The notes under the pieces were generated by a model. That model was given only the letters and a program-made list of their open reading frames with translations, was not told the origin of the DNA and searched no databases. A stretch of DNA of 64,000 nucleotides from Lotus japonicus (taxonomy: Eukaryota; Streptophyta; Magnoliopsida; Fabales; Fabaceae), in NCBI RefSeq assembly GCF_012489685.1, contig NC_080042.1:15514150-15578149 (forward strand), written 5' to 3'. Position numbers and translations under genes: made by a program. Positions within the stretch are counted from its first letter, which is position 1; each line of letters opens with the position of its first letter. Below are positions 35,370-46,670 of this stretch, one piece after another.

Positions 35370-36641
35370 ATGTGGAAAAACTCAATGGAAGTGGAGATAC
35401 AACAAGCAACAAACAACTTCATAGACACCCTAATTCTTGACAAGGAGAAGTTTATAGAGTGGACAGGGACCTTTATTTATGCTGATCCAGTTTTTAATAG
35501 GAGAAGACATTTCTGGAATACTCTCTCTAGCCTAAAGCCTCCCTTCCAAAGACCTTGGCTCTGCGTAGGAGACTTTAATGAGGTTCTAGCAGCACATGAA
35601 AAGGAAGGACTACACCCACCAGTAAGGAGCCACATGGAACTGCTCAGAAACTGCCTGGAGGACATGGAAGTCATGGACCTGGAACTAAAAGGAAACAAGT
35701 TCACTTGGATTAGTAATCCGAGACAGGGAAGGACCATCAGAGAGAAACTGGACCGGGTTGTTGGCAACTGGAGCTGGAGATCGAAATACCCAAATGCCTT
35801 AGTGCTTGCCTTGCCAATCATAAGCTCAGACCATGCCTCCGATGTAATTCAACTATCTCCGAGGGTCAGGGGCAACAGAGACTTTAAATATGAAGCCTAC
35901 TGGGAGGAAGAAGAGGATTGTCAAGCTGTGGTTAAAGAGGGTTGGGAGAAATCAGTGGGATCGGAAAACCTTTGGAGACAATTCCTGGAAAGGTGCAAAA
36001 ATTGCAAGAGGGGACTGCGAAACTGGAGTGCTATTAAATTCAAGCGAGCAGACAAAGAGATCATTGAAAATCAGAGGCGGATTCAAGAGCTACAAGAAGG
36101 TCCCTTTGATGAGGAGAGCAGAGCTGAAGCCTGCGAACTACAAATCAGGATCAAGACCCTTTGGAAAAGAGAAGAAATCTACTGGAATCAGCGATCTAGA
36201 ATCAAATGGATGAGATGGGGGGACCAGAACTCTCGGTTTTTTCATGCCTCAACGGTACAGCGGCGGGACAGAAACAAAATCGATAGATTGAAGGATGAAA
36301 ACGGGATCTGGGTAACTGATGAAAAGGATATAAGGCAGCTTTTTCAGGACCATTATCAGGGAATATACACCAGCAGCACCACCTCCCAAATTGAGGAGTG
36401 TCTAACAACAGTTCCGAAGGTGGTGCATGAGGAGCTTAACAGGAAAATAACAGCAAAAGTCTCTCCATGGGAAATAAAAAGAGCAGTGTTTGACCTTGGG
36501 GACCTAAAGGCTCCTGGGCCGGATGGTCTAAGTGGGCTCTTCTATCAAAAGCAATGGGCAACAATCCAGGACTCAGTCATTGCAGCTGTGCAAACCTTTT
36601 TTGAAAAAGGGGAGATCCTTAAAGAAATCAATGAAACCTAA
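35370..36641 (+). pseudogene. LINE ORF2 part 1: endonuclease (partial) and start of RT
   Basis: The apurinic-type endonuclease is recognizable from WLCVGDFNEVL (catalytic Asp region), the KFTWISNPRQG / REKLDRVVGNW block and the C-terminal SSDHASDVIQL (catalytic Asp-His). A helical linker with WMRWGDQNSRFFHASTVQRR and the motif LKAPGPDGLSGLFYQKQW, common in plant LINE ORF2, follow. The frame stops at a TAA (36639-36641) exactly where related proteins read NET-x-VSLIPK; the next frame continues in phase. The stop is therefore a point mutation in one ancestral frame. Confidence 0.85.
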
Positions 36642-39272
36642 GTATCTCTGATCCCTAAAATAGCTCAACCAGAAAACGTCTCTCACTTCCGCCCTATTAG
36701 CTGCTGCAACTTCATCCTGAAGGTGATCACCAGAATTATAGTCACAAGGTTAAAGAGCTCCATGAACTCCATTGTTTCCCCAAATCAAAGTGCTTTTATC
36801 GGGGGCAGACAAATCCAGGACAACTTGGTCATAGTGCAAGAGGCCTTCCACTTCCTCAAGAAAAATCAAGCAAAAGGAAAACAGAATGTAATCATCAAAC
36901 TGGACATGAATAAGGCGTATGATCGTTTAGAGTGGAGCTTCCTGGAAAAGGCACTATTTGCGCTTGGCTTCGACAGTAAATGGATTGGCTTGGTGATGAC
37001 GCTTGTCCGGGGAGTTACCTATAAATACAAGTTAAATGGTTCCACAGGCAGAGAAATAATACCTCAACGAGGGCTGAGACAGGGTGACCCACTGTCACCC
37101 TACCTTTTTATTTTGGCTATGGATGTGTTGTCTCATATGCTGCTGCATGCTCAAGCAAGTAACAACCTCCAAGGTGTGCGACTAGCAAGAACAACCCCAC
37201 CTCTAACGCATTTATTTTTTGCAGACGATGCTATCTTATTTGCGCGGGCAGAGGAAGAGGAGCTCTATCAATTACAAAAGATACTTGACCAGTTTTCAAA
37301 AGCATCGGGGCAGAGGATCAATGCTACAAAATCTGGCCTTCTAAGCGGCAGATCTATGGAACCCAGGAAGAGGAAAGCTCTAGCAGATATCCTCCAAATT
37401 CAAGTGTGGGAGTCTCCAGGCACCTATCTAGGATTACCTGCAGAGTGGGGTCGGTCAAAGATTAGTTCCCTCTCGTGGATTAAAGACAGATTCTTGAACA
37501 AGATACAGAGTTGGAAGGGGAGTTTACTTAACCAGGCTGGTAAGGAGATTTTGATTAAAGCAGTCCTACAAGCTCTACCAACCTTTGCAATGTCTATCAT
37601 CAAGTTGCCAAGAGGCTTCTGTAAGGATCTGAGCAGAAGAGTAGCAAATTTCTGGTGGCGGGGAGACAAAGAAAGAGGAATACACTGGCGTAGTTGGGAC
37701 ATTCTTACCCAGAGGAAAATTGATGGGGGCCAAGGTTTCAAGGATTTCGAATCCTTAAATCTGTCCTTGCTTGCAAAACAAGCTTGGCGGTTGTTAAAGG
37801 AGGGTGATACCCTTTGGGGAAGAATCTTGAAGAGCATCTACTTCCCCAACACTAGTTTCATGCAAGCCAAATTCCCTAGGAGCTCCTCCTGGGTTTGGTC
37901 AAGTTTAATGGCCGGAAGGGATTTTCTCCTAACAAACGCTAAGTGGTGTGTGGGCAATGGGGAAAAAACAGATCTTTGGAAGCATAGGTGGGTGAGTTCA
38001 GGGGAGATTCTAGGAGATGAGACAGTAGAGCCAGGAACAAAAGTTAAGTGCTTAATTGACCCTGTCACCAAAAAGTGGGATGCCCAGAAAATTCTGGAAA
38101 GGTGCCATCCCACGACCCTGGGGAAAATCCTCCAAACCCCGCTAAGCTGGACTGATAAGGAAGATGAATTAATCTGGCCGTTTGTGAGAAATGGGGAATA
38201 CTCGGTTAAATCTGGCTATGTGCAAGCCAAGCAAGCAGGTAACCCAATCCAATCCCGAGCTTCCACCTCCTCCTCCCCTGCTAGCAAACTTTGGAAGTGG
38301 ATTTGGAGTTCCAGACTCCCTCGTAAGATCCAAGTCTTCCTCTGGAAATTGTGCAAAAATGCAGTAGCAGTGAATGCCAATCTGAGGCGTAGAAACTGCT
38401 CTAGAACTGACCTGTGTCCCATTTGCCAATCTGAACCAGAGACGGTGACCCACGCTCTCTTGAAGTGCAATTGGACAAGGCCAATTTGGTTTGGTAACCA
38501 ATTACAACTGAATCCAGGTGCCCTGAACGTTCCCTCCTTTGAGTTCTGGCTCGCAGAAACCATGGATGCTCTCAGTCAACAAGGAGAGTTCTGTAGCTAT
38601 GCGATGACAAACCTGGGTTATACCTTATGGGAGATTTGGAAGACTAGAAACCAGAGTGTTTTCCAGGGTATTGAACCAAGTCCCTGGGTGACAATAAATC
38701 GCATCACAATCAATATCCAGGAGTTCCTTTCAGCGAAGCAAGAAAAGGTTCAAAACGTACACGTAGCTGGGACAACCATGACCAGAGGGGAATGGAGAAA
38801 ACCACCGATGACCCATTTGAAGATTAATACAGATGCAGCTTTTGACAGAATCTCAAGGAAAGGAGCGGCGGGTATCCTCATCAGAGATGCGGGAGGTAAT
38901 GTGATCCATGGGTTTACTGCACACCTTCTTGCTACGTCGCCCCTGATTGCTGAGGCGTTGGCACTGAGAGAGGCTGTCTCTCTTGCTGCCAATTTGGGTT
39001 GTGAGCGAGTGATCTTTGAATCAGACTGTCTGCCAGTGATACAGGCTTGCAGAAGAGAGAAGGTAGTCTGGGAGATACAACAAATTATCAGAGACATAAT
39101 GGAATTCAGGTCGGGCAAGGAATATTGGGGTTTCTCCTGGGTAAATCGCTCGGGGAATGAGGCTGCGCACCAAGTAGCTCAACTTGCCCAGCAAAGATCC
39201 CTAATGAAGGACTGGATATGGCACCCTCCTCCAGCGCTTGCAAGGAAGTTACAGAAAGACATGAACTCTTAA
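36642..39272 (+). pseudogene. LINE ORF2 part 2: reverse transcriptase, zinc domain, RNase H
   Basis: In phase with the upstream frame after the TAA. Reverse transcriptase motifs: LDMNKAYDRLEW, QRGLRQGDPLSPYLF and the catalytic FADD (in LTHLFFADDAILFAR). The zinc-binding RT domain (zf-RVT type) has CPICQSEPETVTHALLKC. The C-terminal RNase H has INTDAAFD, AEALALREAV, ESDCLPVIQ and an Asn/His-rich end (SGNEAAHQVAQLA), covering the four catalytic acidic positions. A fused RNase H is typical of one lineage of plant L1 elements. No further break is seen, so a single nonsense codon and the 5' truncation are the visible lesions. Confidence 0.88.
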
Positions 39273-39741
39273 CGGAGTTGGTTTTTTGGTAGTATAGGAG
39301 TTTGCTTCCCTTTTTGTATAATGATTGTGAGTAGATAGCCTTGTTTTTGGCTAAGTTGCTACCATTAATAGTTGGGGGCTCCTTTTAGAATATTGTTTGT
39401 AACTAGGATGTCCTAGTTTGTGGTTGCCTTTGTTTCTGCACCACTCTTTGCATCTTGTAGGCTAGAGCGTAGTGTTTATCTGCAAAGCCTTGTATTTAAG
39501 ATGTTGTTTGTCTTGCCTCTTGGCTGTGGCCAAGGCCTCTTGATTAATGATATTGCAACTTTGACCAAAAAAAAAGAACCCAACAAAAAAAAAAGGGAAC
39601 AAACGGACCAGCCAAAAAGTAGATTCAGAAATAAGAAATTTTTTTTTTAAAAAATAGAAAACCAAGGAAGAAGGGCCCAGGGCCCGTAGCACAATTAGGG
39701 TTGCTTATATTTAATTAAAAAAAAGAAAGAAAGAGTCATAT

Positions 39742-40901
39742 GGTAGTGTTTGACCCGACTTTTTTTTGTCTTAAAAGTTACTTTTAAGTAAAAGTGGAAA
39801 ATAAGATCTTTTAGAAAAAAGTAAAAGTTGTTTGTCAGTTTTTTAATTTTTTATAACTTAAAAACTGCTTTTAATTAAAATCTATTAGTTAGTTATTAAA
39901 TTCACAACACCAGGTGGTTGAGGTGACATGATGGTGGAGGGTCAGGTAGCGTTGGTGTTGGAGGTCGGTGTTACCTATTGGCAGTGGTCGCGGTGGCGGT
40001 GGTTGTTACCGGTGGTGGAGGTGGTGGCAGTGGTGGTGATGGTGGAGGCGATGGTAGAACGGGTTATGAAGGAAGAGTTGGCGGAAATGGTGGTGGTAGT
40101 GGTTCGGAGGCGGCAATGGTGATGGTGCATGCTTATGGCGGTAGTAACGGTGGTGGCGGTGAACGTTTGTGGTGGAGGTGATGGTAGAGGTGGAGGGTGG
40201 TGGTAACAATAGAGGTGATGTTCGTGGTAGCAATGAAAGTGGTGGTGTTGGGGGCAATGGAGGTGATGGTGGTGGTGAACGGTTGTGATGGTAGAGATGG
40301 TGGTGGTGGTGATGACGGTGGAGGGTGGCGGCAACGATGGTGGTGGTGAACGGTTGTGGTGGAGTTGATAGTAGAGGTGGTGATGATGATGGTGGTGGAG
40401 GATGGAGGGTGGGGGTAACAGTGGGGTGATTGTGGTAGTGGCAATGAAGATGGTGGTGGTGGTGGCAATGGAGGTGGTGGCGGTGGTGGTGAGGGTTGTC
40501 GTGGATGTGGCAACGATGGTGGTGGTGGATAGTTATGGTGGAGGTGATGGTAGAGGTGGTGGTGGTGGAGGGTGGCGGTAGTAGTGGATGTGATTGTGGT
40601 GGTGGCAATGGCGGCGGTGGCGACGGCGGTGGTGGTGGTGGTGGTGGTGGACGGTTGTGGTGGAGGTGATTTTTGAAGTGGTGGTTGTGGTAGAGGGTGG
40701 AGGTAATCTCTCTACAGCTTATTTGAAAAAAGCTCCCTCATTTAACTTTTTACTTAAAAGTCACTTTTTCATATTTTCTTTGTAAAAGAATAAGTAACTT
40801 ATAAGTAACTTATTTTTTAAGAGCTTATTATCAAGTGTGTTTGGCCCAACTTTTCTTAAAAGTAACTTAAAAGTAAAACATAAGTCGGGCCAAACGCTAC
40901 C
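39742..40901. mobile_element. 1.16-kb TIR element with a GGT-rich core
   Basis: The ends are inverted repeats: GGTAGTGTTTGACCCGACTT at the left and the complement of GGTAGCGTTTGGCCCGACTT at the right. Secondary inverted segments of the AAAAGTTACTTTTAAG type follow. TAT lies on both sides (39739-39741 and 40902-40904), suggesting a 3-bp TSD. No transposase is present. The superfamily is uncertain: the 3-bp duplication is near the PIF/Harbinger type but is not its usual TWA. Confidence 0.7.
39925..40710 (+). repeat. GGT/GTGGAGGTGAT minisatellite-like tract
   Basis: Almost 800 bp of GGTGGTGG, GTGGAGGTGATGG and similar words fill the TIR element. The opposite-strand frames (His/Thr/Pro-rich) and the plus-strand frames (Val/Gly-rich) are by-products of the repeat. 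A shorter tract of the same kind lies at 6915-7125. Confidence 0.85.
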
Positions 40902-40904
40902 TAT

Positions 40905-41955
40905 CAAGGGGATCAATTCCAATTCTTTTTCAATCAGTTACTTTTATTACCCTTTTTTACGCACTATCTTATTCTCTCTCGTTCCTGTTTCTCTTCTTCT
41001 TCCTTTTTTTTTTTTTTTTGAAACCCTAGCCTACGCTGACCTTCTCTTATGCGCGCATGGCCATGGTGGCCGCAGCCATGGCAAGGCACGTCGAGGCTGA
41101 TGAGGGCCGCCACAACACCGAAGTCGCCGCCTTTCGGCGGCGGTCTGGCGAGAGCAACGCGAATGTGAGATAGGGGTCAAAACATTCAAATCTGTTATGT
41201 GTTGGTGATGATTTATGCGAAATCAGAACCGATTGAGTGGAGAAATAGGAAGATTGGAGCAGCAACACAACCACAACGGCAAAGTCACCACCTTTCAGTG
41301 ATGCTCCGGCGAGGGTTAGTGAAGGTGACCCAAAAACACACCGCCACAACTCCGAGCCACCATCCTCCATCGGTGACTCAGTGAGGGCGTGAAGGACAAA
41401 GCCTTCCCCTTTCTTGCACTGCACTGTATTTGGTTGCACTGTATTTGGTTACTGTATTTTACTACCTTTTTTTTTGTTTTGTTTTGTTAGTTCATGTATA
41501 TTTTAGTCTTTCAATGTCTTCATGTATCTGTTTTAGTCTAGGTCTTCATGATAGAAATTTATTTTCATGCTCTGTATCTGGAATCATTCTTATTTACACG
41601 TGAAAGGAATAACAAAGGTGAAAAGGAAAGGAACAAGCAACAGAAATAATTCACATGTATTTAGAAATATATGAGCAGTTATAGAAATATATGAGCAGTC
41701 TGTACAATAAAGTCTGAGAAGAGAAAGAATACCTTAATGAAAGCTACAAACAGACAAATCACAAAGCTTCTTTGTTCTTTTTCCCAGACTACTTTCAGTC
41801 TCTGTTTTTTTTAATGGCTTTTTCTTTCAATCCTTGGTTCCTGGTAAAGTAAAAAAAGTTTCTATTTATAGGGGATGGCTACTTACCTCAGAAGGGTCAA
41901 GAACCCCACTTGTTGATTTTCTGATTTCATCTCTATCCTATTCCTCTTTTTTTTA
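40905..41955. other. Interior of the broken solo LTR, no gene seen
   Basis: CT-rich leader-like sequence (40,960-41,015) is followed by a GC-richer block (41,040-41,400) with overlapping short frames on both strands and no recognizable domain, then AT-rich DNA. It lies between the TIR element and the end of the solo LTR and is most simply LTR sequence. Confidence 0.4.
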
Positions 41956-41974
41956 GTACCATATTCTTCTCATG

Positions 41975-42185
41975 AGCATTTTTTTTAGTCGAAAATGGGC
42001 CAAAGGCCCACTAACCACACCCTATTTTTTACTTGGCATATCCTTTTTCTTTTTTATTAGCATTTTTTGTCGAAAATGAGCCAAAGGCCCACTAACCACA
42101 CACTCTCTCTTTTTTTTTACTTGGCAAAGCATTTCTGGTAAAAAATATGGGCCAAAGACCCACTAACCAGACACTCTTTTTTTTA
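41975..42185 (+). repeat. Three tandem copies containing GGCCAAAGGCCCACTAACCA
   Basis: Copies of about 85 bp start near 41,990, 42,070 and 42,145, each with the palindromic core GGGCC-AAAG(G/A)-CCC followed by 'actaacca-aca'. They lie close to the 3' end of the solo LTR. Confidence 0.75.
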
Positions 42186-42525
42186 ATTTGGCAAAACCCC
42201 ATTTTTTATTATTGTTACATGGTTAAGAAATCAAAAATTAATTAACTCACCTGATCACTAACGCTAAAGAGTTCACTCTAAATTTATATCCCTAATTAAG
42301 TTATTAATATTTTTTTAAATTCAGACTATTAAGGCCGGACAAAAATGGGTATCCACACCCGTGATTTGGAAGAGAACTTAACTCGGTTAATTTCTCAGTT
42401 TAGTGCTCTAATGCTTGTTTAGTGTGATCTTTATGTGTGACTTTGTATGATGGATTTAATCCAATGGAAGTAATATTTTGATTATAAATATCAAAGTTAT
42501 TTTTTCAAGTGTTTCATTCTAGTTA

Positions 42526-45085
42526 TGTCTCTCTAGATGTGGGTAGAATTGTGTTAAATTTTCTCTTTCACACCCAATTTTACCCACTTCCAGAAAGATA
42601 TCGGAATTGAATAGAGAAATGAAACATATGATAGACTATGTGAAAGGAAAAAAAGATAAAATAAGAAGATATATAAAAATCCATAACATAAATGGTAAAT
42701 TTGAACCATGAAGAGAAAACAGTACATGACATATGGTGGTACCCGATCGTCTCCTTGATCACGTCAATGAAGATGGTAGCTCTCCTCCGCCACGCTCCGT
42801 CCTTGCTCTAATACAATCCACCCACCTCCACCTCTCTGACCCATTGATTGCCTCAGCATCAGCAACGTCTAAAGCAAAAATCAGACCTCCCAAGACGCTC
42901 TCTGCCTCATCTTGTTCCCCGTTATTGCCTTCCGTTGTTGGGACTTGTCTGGATCCTCCACCTGTCGCTGCAATGTTTGCTTAGGTTAGGGAAACCCTAG
43001 AAGAGCATTGTTTCTTCAATTGGAGTTCATATATATTTATTTCAAAAGAATGCAAACAATTTAAAAGAAATACAAAAAATACAAAAAAAAATGTGCAACC
43101 TGATCTGAGGAAAAGCTCGTGCGACACAATGTTTGCTAATATCCACGAAGTTGTAATGTAGAATAAATTAGGGTTTCATAAGTCACATGGGCCAAAAGCC
43201 CAAAATATACATAGCATGGAAATTTCTTATGTTAAACAACAAAACATTGTTGAAAAAAAACACAAAAACTACTATTGTAATTAGATATAATTAGGCACTG
43301 GTTCTAAATCGGAATTACAATTCGTCAAAGTTTTTATATCGATTATTGAATATTAAAATTAATAAAAAAAATTGGAAAAAAATTCACATACATTTTTTTT
43401 AAAGCGATACTTATTAAAAATTTAACGAATTGCAATTTCTATTAAGAACTAATGCTTATTTATTACAAATTACTATACTACCTTTTGTACTTTTTTGTCA
43501 ACAAAGTTTTGTTATTTAAAATATGAAATTTCCACGCTGTGTATATTTTGGGCTTTTGGCCCATGTGACTTATGAAACCCTAATTTATTGTGCATTACAA
43601 CATCAAGGATATTAGCAAACATTGAGCCGCACGAGCTTCTCCACACACCAAGTTGCACTTGTTTTGGTATATTTTTTTAACTTATTTTGAAATAAATATA
43701 TATATATGAACTCCAAATGAAGAGACTATGCTTTGCTAGAGTTTCCCTAACCCAAGCAAACACTACGACGGTAGGTGGAGGATCTGGAACAGGTCCAACG
43801 ACGGAAGGCAACGATGGGGAACAAGATGAGGCAGAGGGCGTCTTGTGAGGTCTGATTTTTGCTTATGAAATTGCTGATGCCGAGGCAATCAAAGGGGCAC
43901 AGAGGTGGAGGTAGGGTTGTCCATGAAATCCTGAACCGGACCAAACCCGGCCAAACCTATCGGTTTTTTAATGAATTGGTCGGTTCGGTTCAGTCTCGGT
44001 TTTGGCCGGTTCAAAAAAATGGGTTCGCAAGGGTTGAACCGGTCAGCTTCAGTTTGGGCTCTGCCTTGACCGAACCAGTTTTAAGAAGAAAATAAACCGC
44101 ACAAACCCAGGCCCAATCTCTGAACCCTAGCAGCCTCCATACAAATACTTTATTTATTCACAACTTCTGAACCCTAGCAGCTTCCAAGCCTCAATCTCCA
44201 CTAGCCCTCGGCCTCTCAACCCTAGTCACCCCCCACCGCTGCCATGTCTTCCAGCGTCGCCGGCCCTTGCTCATCACCCTGCGCAACGTCGAAGTTCGCG
44301 TTCGCGAAGAGGGACGAGATGGTGACTAAGCGAGACAGTTATGAAGACGGAGTAGATCAAGAAGCTAACTACGGAGCATGAGGGGGCTCAAAATATGGAA
44401 GCTTCAAGCTTCTGAGTTTTCTCAAGCGGAGCAAAATCGAAGGAAAGGATTCGATGTTAGCCGGAAAAATGGTTCCGACGACGAGTATTTAAAGAGTGGT
44501 AAGTTTTTTTGTACAGATCTGGTAAGATTTTAAAGTCTTCTTCTCTAATGTTGTACAGATCTATATTTCATCTTTTCTCTAATGTAATTTTTTCAGATTT
44601 GTTAAAGATTTTTCTAATCTTGTTGATTTTTTTTTATTTTTTTTCTGGATGTGTTAACCGAATGAAACCACTCTAGGTAATCGGGGCATCGTTCAACCCG
44701 AACTCGAGCTACCCGCTGCGTGGCAGCGGACGGTGGCGACCTGGTGGTTTGATGGCTTTTCAACCTAGCTAGAGGTGGGCGGTTCATATAAGAGCAAGGA
44801 CGGAGTGTGGCGGATCAGAGCTACTCTCTTCATTTACTAGATCGAGGAGACGATAGGGTACCACCATATTTCAAGTACTGTTTTCTCTTCATGGTTCAAA
44901 TTTACCATTTATGTTATGGATTTTTATATATCTTCTTATTTTTTCTCTTTTTCCTATCACATAGTCTATCATATGTTTCATCTATCTCTCTTCAATTTGG
45001 ATCTCTTTCTGGAAGTGGATAAAATTGGGCGTGAAAGAGAAAATTAACACAATTCCACCCACATCTAGAGAGAGATAACTAATAT
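42526..45085. mobile_element. Foldback-like element A (long inverted repeat)
   Basis: The left arm (42526 to about 43,340) is repeated inverted in the right arm (about 43,420-43,918 plus 44,779-45,085), about 810 bp each. Landmarks: 'tctctctagatgtgggtagaa' at the left end and its inverse near 45,060, and 'cacatgggccaaaagccc' (43,186) against its inverse (43,552). The loop is short and AT-rich. No transposase is seen. The right arm is split by the hAT-like element at 43919-44770. Confidence 0.7.
43919..44770. mobile_element. Non-autonomous hAT-like element with 8-bp TSD
   Basis: The insertion is flanked by AGAGGTGG (43911-43918 and 44771-44778). Its ends are short inverted repeats (AGGTAGGGTTG and the complement of AGCTAGGTTG). 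An 8-bp TSD and TAGGGTTG-type ends point to the hAT superfamily. Comparison with element B, which lacks it, confirms that it is an insertion. It has repeated 'ccggtt/aaccgg' words near the left end and no transposase frame. Confidence 0.7.
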
Positions 45086-45295
45086 TATCAAACTCAGACT
45101 AGATTTGCTGACCAATTTGAAAATCGGATCAGAGTCTGATCTAGTATTTTATAAAGGATTAGAATGCAAGCCATACGGTATAAGACCAGCGAACCAGATG
45201 TAATCTGGTTATAACTGATACAGTATTAAGTTTATTGACACCTTGTTTACTCCCAGGATGTATGTCATGACTATAGAGCTCCACCATTCATGTCT
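45086..45295 (+). repeat. Duplicated flank, copy 1
   Basis: Collinear with 46471-46670 at roughly 85% identity by eye (shared words 'tctagtattttataaaggatta', 'gaaccagatgtaatctggtt', 'atgactatagagctcca', each split by small changes). Together with the adjacent right arms of elements A and B this shows a duplicated segment of at least 1 kb. Confidence 0.7.
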
Positions 45296-45440
45296 CTTTC
45301 TTCTATATAGATTAGTTATCAAGACCCACGTCCATTAGTTGGTGATAACAAAGAAACAAAAATAAGGAAGAGAGTAGAAAGAATGTTAGTCACAAAACAA
45401 ATAAGAAAAAAAGTTGTCGTTCTCTCAAAGAAAAACAAAG

Positions 45441-46470
45441 TGCAACTTAGATGTGTGGAGAAGCTCGTGCGGCGGAGTGTTTGCTAATACCCAAAAAGTT
45501 GTAATGTAGAATAAATTAGGGTTTCATAAGTCACATGGGCCAAAAGCCCAAAATATACACAACGTGGACATTTCATATTTTAAACAACAAAAAATTGTTG
45601 ACCAAAAAGTAAAAAAGGTACTATAGTAATTTGTAATAAATAAGCAGTGGTTCTAAATAGGAATTGCAATTCGTTAAAGTTTTCATAAATTTTTTAATAA
45701 GTATTGCTTTAAAAAAATGTATGTAACTTTTTGGTCAACAATTTTTTGTTGTTTAAAATATGAAATGGCCACGTTGTGTATATTTTGGGCTTTTGGCCCA
45801 TGTGACTTAGAAAACCCTAATTTATTCTACATTACAACTTTTTGGGTACTAGCTAACATTGCGCCGCATGAGCTTCTCCTCAGATCAATTGCACTTTTTT
45901 GTATGTGGTATTTTTTTAATTTGTTTGCAATCTTTTGAAATAAATAATATATATATATATATATAAGAACTCCAAATAAAGAGACAATGCTCTGCTAGGG
46001 TTTCACTAACAAAAGAAAACACTGTTGCGGCAGGTGGAGGATCTGGACAAGGTCCAACGACGGAAGGAAGCAACAGGGAACAAAATGAGGCGGAGGACGT
46101 CTGATTTTTGCTTCAGACGTTACTGATGCTCAAGCAATCAAAGGGGCACTAAGTTGGAGTTGGGCAGTTCGTATCAGAGCAAGGACGAAGCATGGCGGAG
46201 CAAAGCTATTCCCTTCATTTACGGCATCGAGGAGACAATCGGGTACCACCATATCTCAAGTACTATTTTCCCTTCCTGGTTCAAATTTACCATTCATGTT
46301 ATGGATTTTTATATATCTCCTTATTTTTTCTCTTTTTCCTATCACACAGTCTATCATATGTTTCATCTATCTCTCTTCAATTTCGATCTCTTTCTGAAAG
46401 TGGGTAAAATTGGGCGTGAAAGAGAAAATTTAACGCAATTCTACCCACATCTAAAGAGAGATAACTAGTA
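45441..46470. mobile_element. Foldback-like element B, left arm truncated
   Basis: The right arm (about 45,720-46,470) matches the right arm of element A without the hAT insertion. The left arm keeps only the inner 260 bp (45,441-45,700). Two 71-codon frames (44807-45022 and 46192-46407) look alike only because the DNA is duplicated. Confidence 0.7.
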
Positions 46471-46670
46471 TTGTCAAACTCGGACGGGATTTGCTGGCCA
46501 AATTGAAAACCAGATCCTTTTATGATCTAGTATTTTATAAAGGATTAGTATGCAAGCCACCCTGTGTTAGACCAGTGAACCAGATGTAATCTGGTTATAA
46601 CTGACACAGTATTAATTTTATTAACACCTTGTTTAGTCCCAGGCGGTATGTCATGACTATAGAGCTCCAA
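46471..46670 (+). repeat. Duplicated flank, copy 2
   Basis: Partner of 45086-45295. It ends where foldback-like element C begins ('gagctccaa' against 'gagctccacc' in copy 1). Confidence 0.7.

Larger units (their letters stand above)
35350..39574 (+). mobile_element. L1-type LINE, 5'-truncated
   Basis: The 3' part of a plant L1-clade LINE: truncated endonuclease, reverse transcriptase, a zinc-binding domain and RNase H, then a roughly 300-bp 3' UTR and an A-tail at 39566-39574. ORF1 and about the first 100 endonuclease residues are missing. The first LINE codons are near 35,355 (GGLCLMWKN). 5' truncation is usual for LINEs. I could not settle the TSD because both flanks are A-rich. Confidence 0.85.
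34636..42357 (+). mobile_element. Solo LTR (Ty3/gypsy, Ogre/Tat-like) broken up by later insertions
   Basis: It begins TGTCGCAACC, ends GGGTATCCACA, and is flanked by CCCGT on both sides (34631-34635 and 42358-42362). The first 700 bp contain blocks such as 'agagtcgccactaat', 'gattcgggagtcggttacg' and 'ggggtgcctggcggg'. The last 400 bp contain the 'gggccaaaggcccactaacc' repeats. I recall both from long gypsy LTRs of legumes. After subtracting the LINE (about 4.2 kb) and the TIR element (1.16 kb), about 2.3 kb of LTR remain. The family name is inference; the ends and TSD are read directly. Confidence 0.7.

Noticed and set aside
40006..40608. A 200-residue minus-strand open frame rich in His, Pro and Thr
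   Set aside because: It is the complement of the GGT-rich minisatellite; all frames are open because of the repeat, and there is no start context or domain.
41047..41439. A 130-residue minus-strand frame in a GC-richer block
   Set aside because: No domain, an overlapping frame on the other strand, and a location inside the solo LTR. Not supported as a gene.
44807..46407. Two similar 71-residue hydrophobic frames (44807-45022 and 46192-46407)
   Set aside because: Their similarity follows from the DNA duplication of the foldback arms, and an inverted copy in the left arm of element A is not open in the same way.
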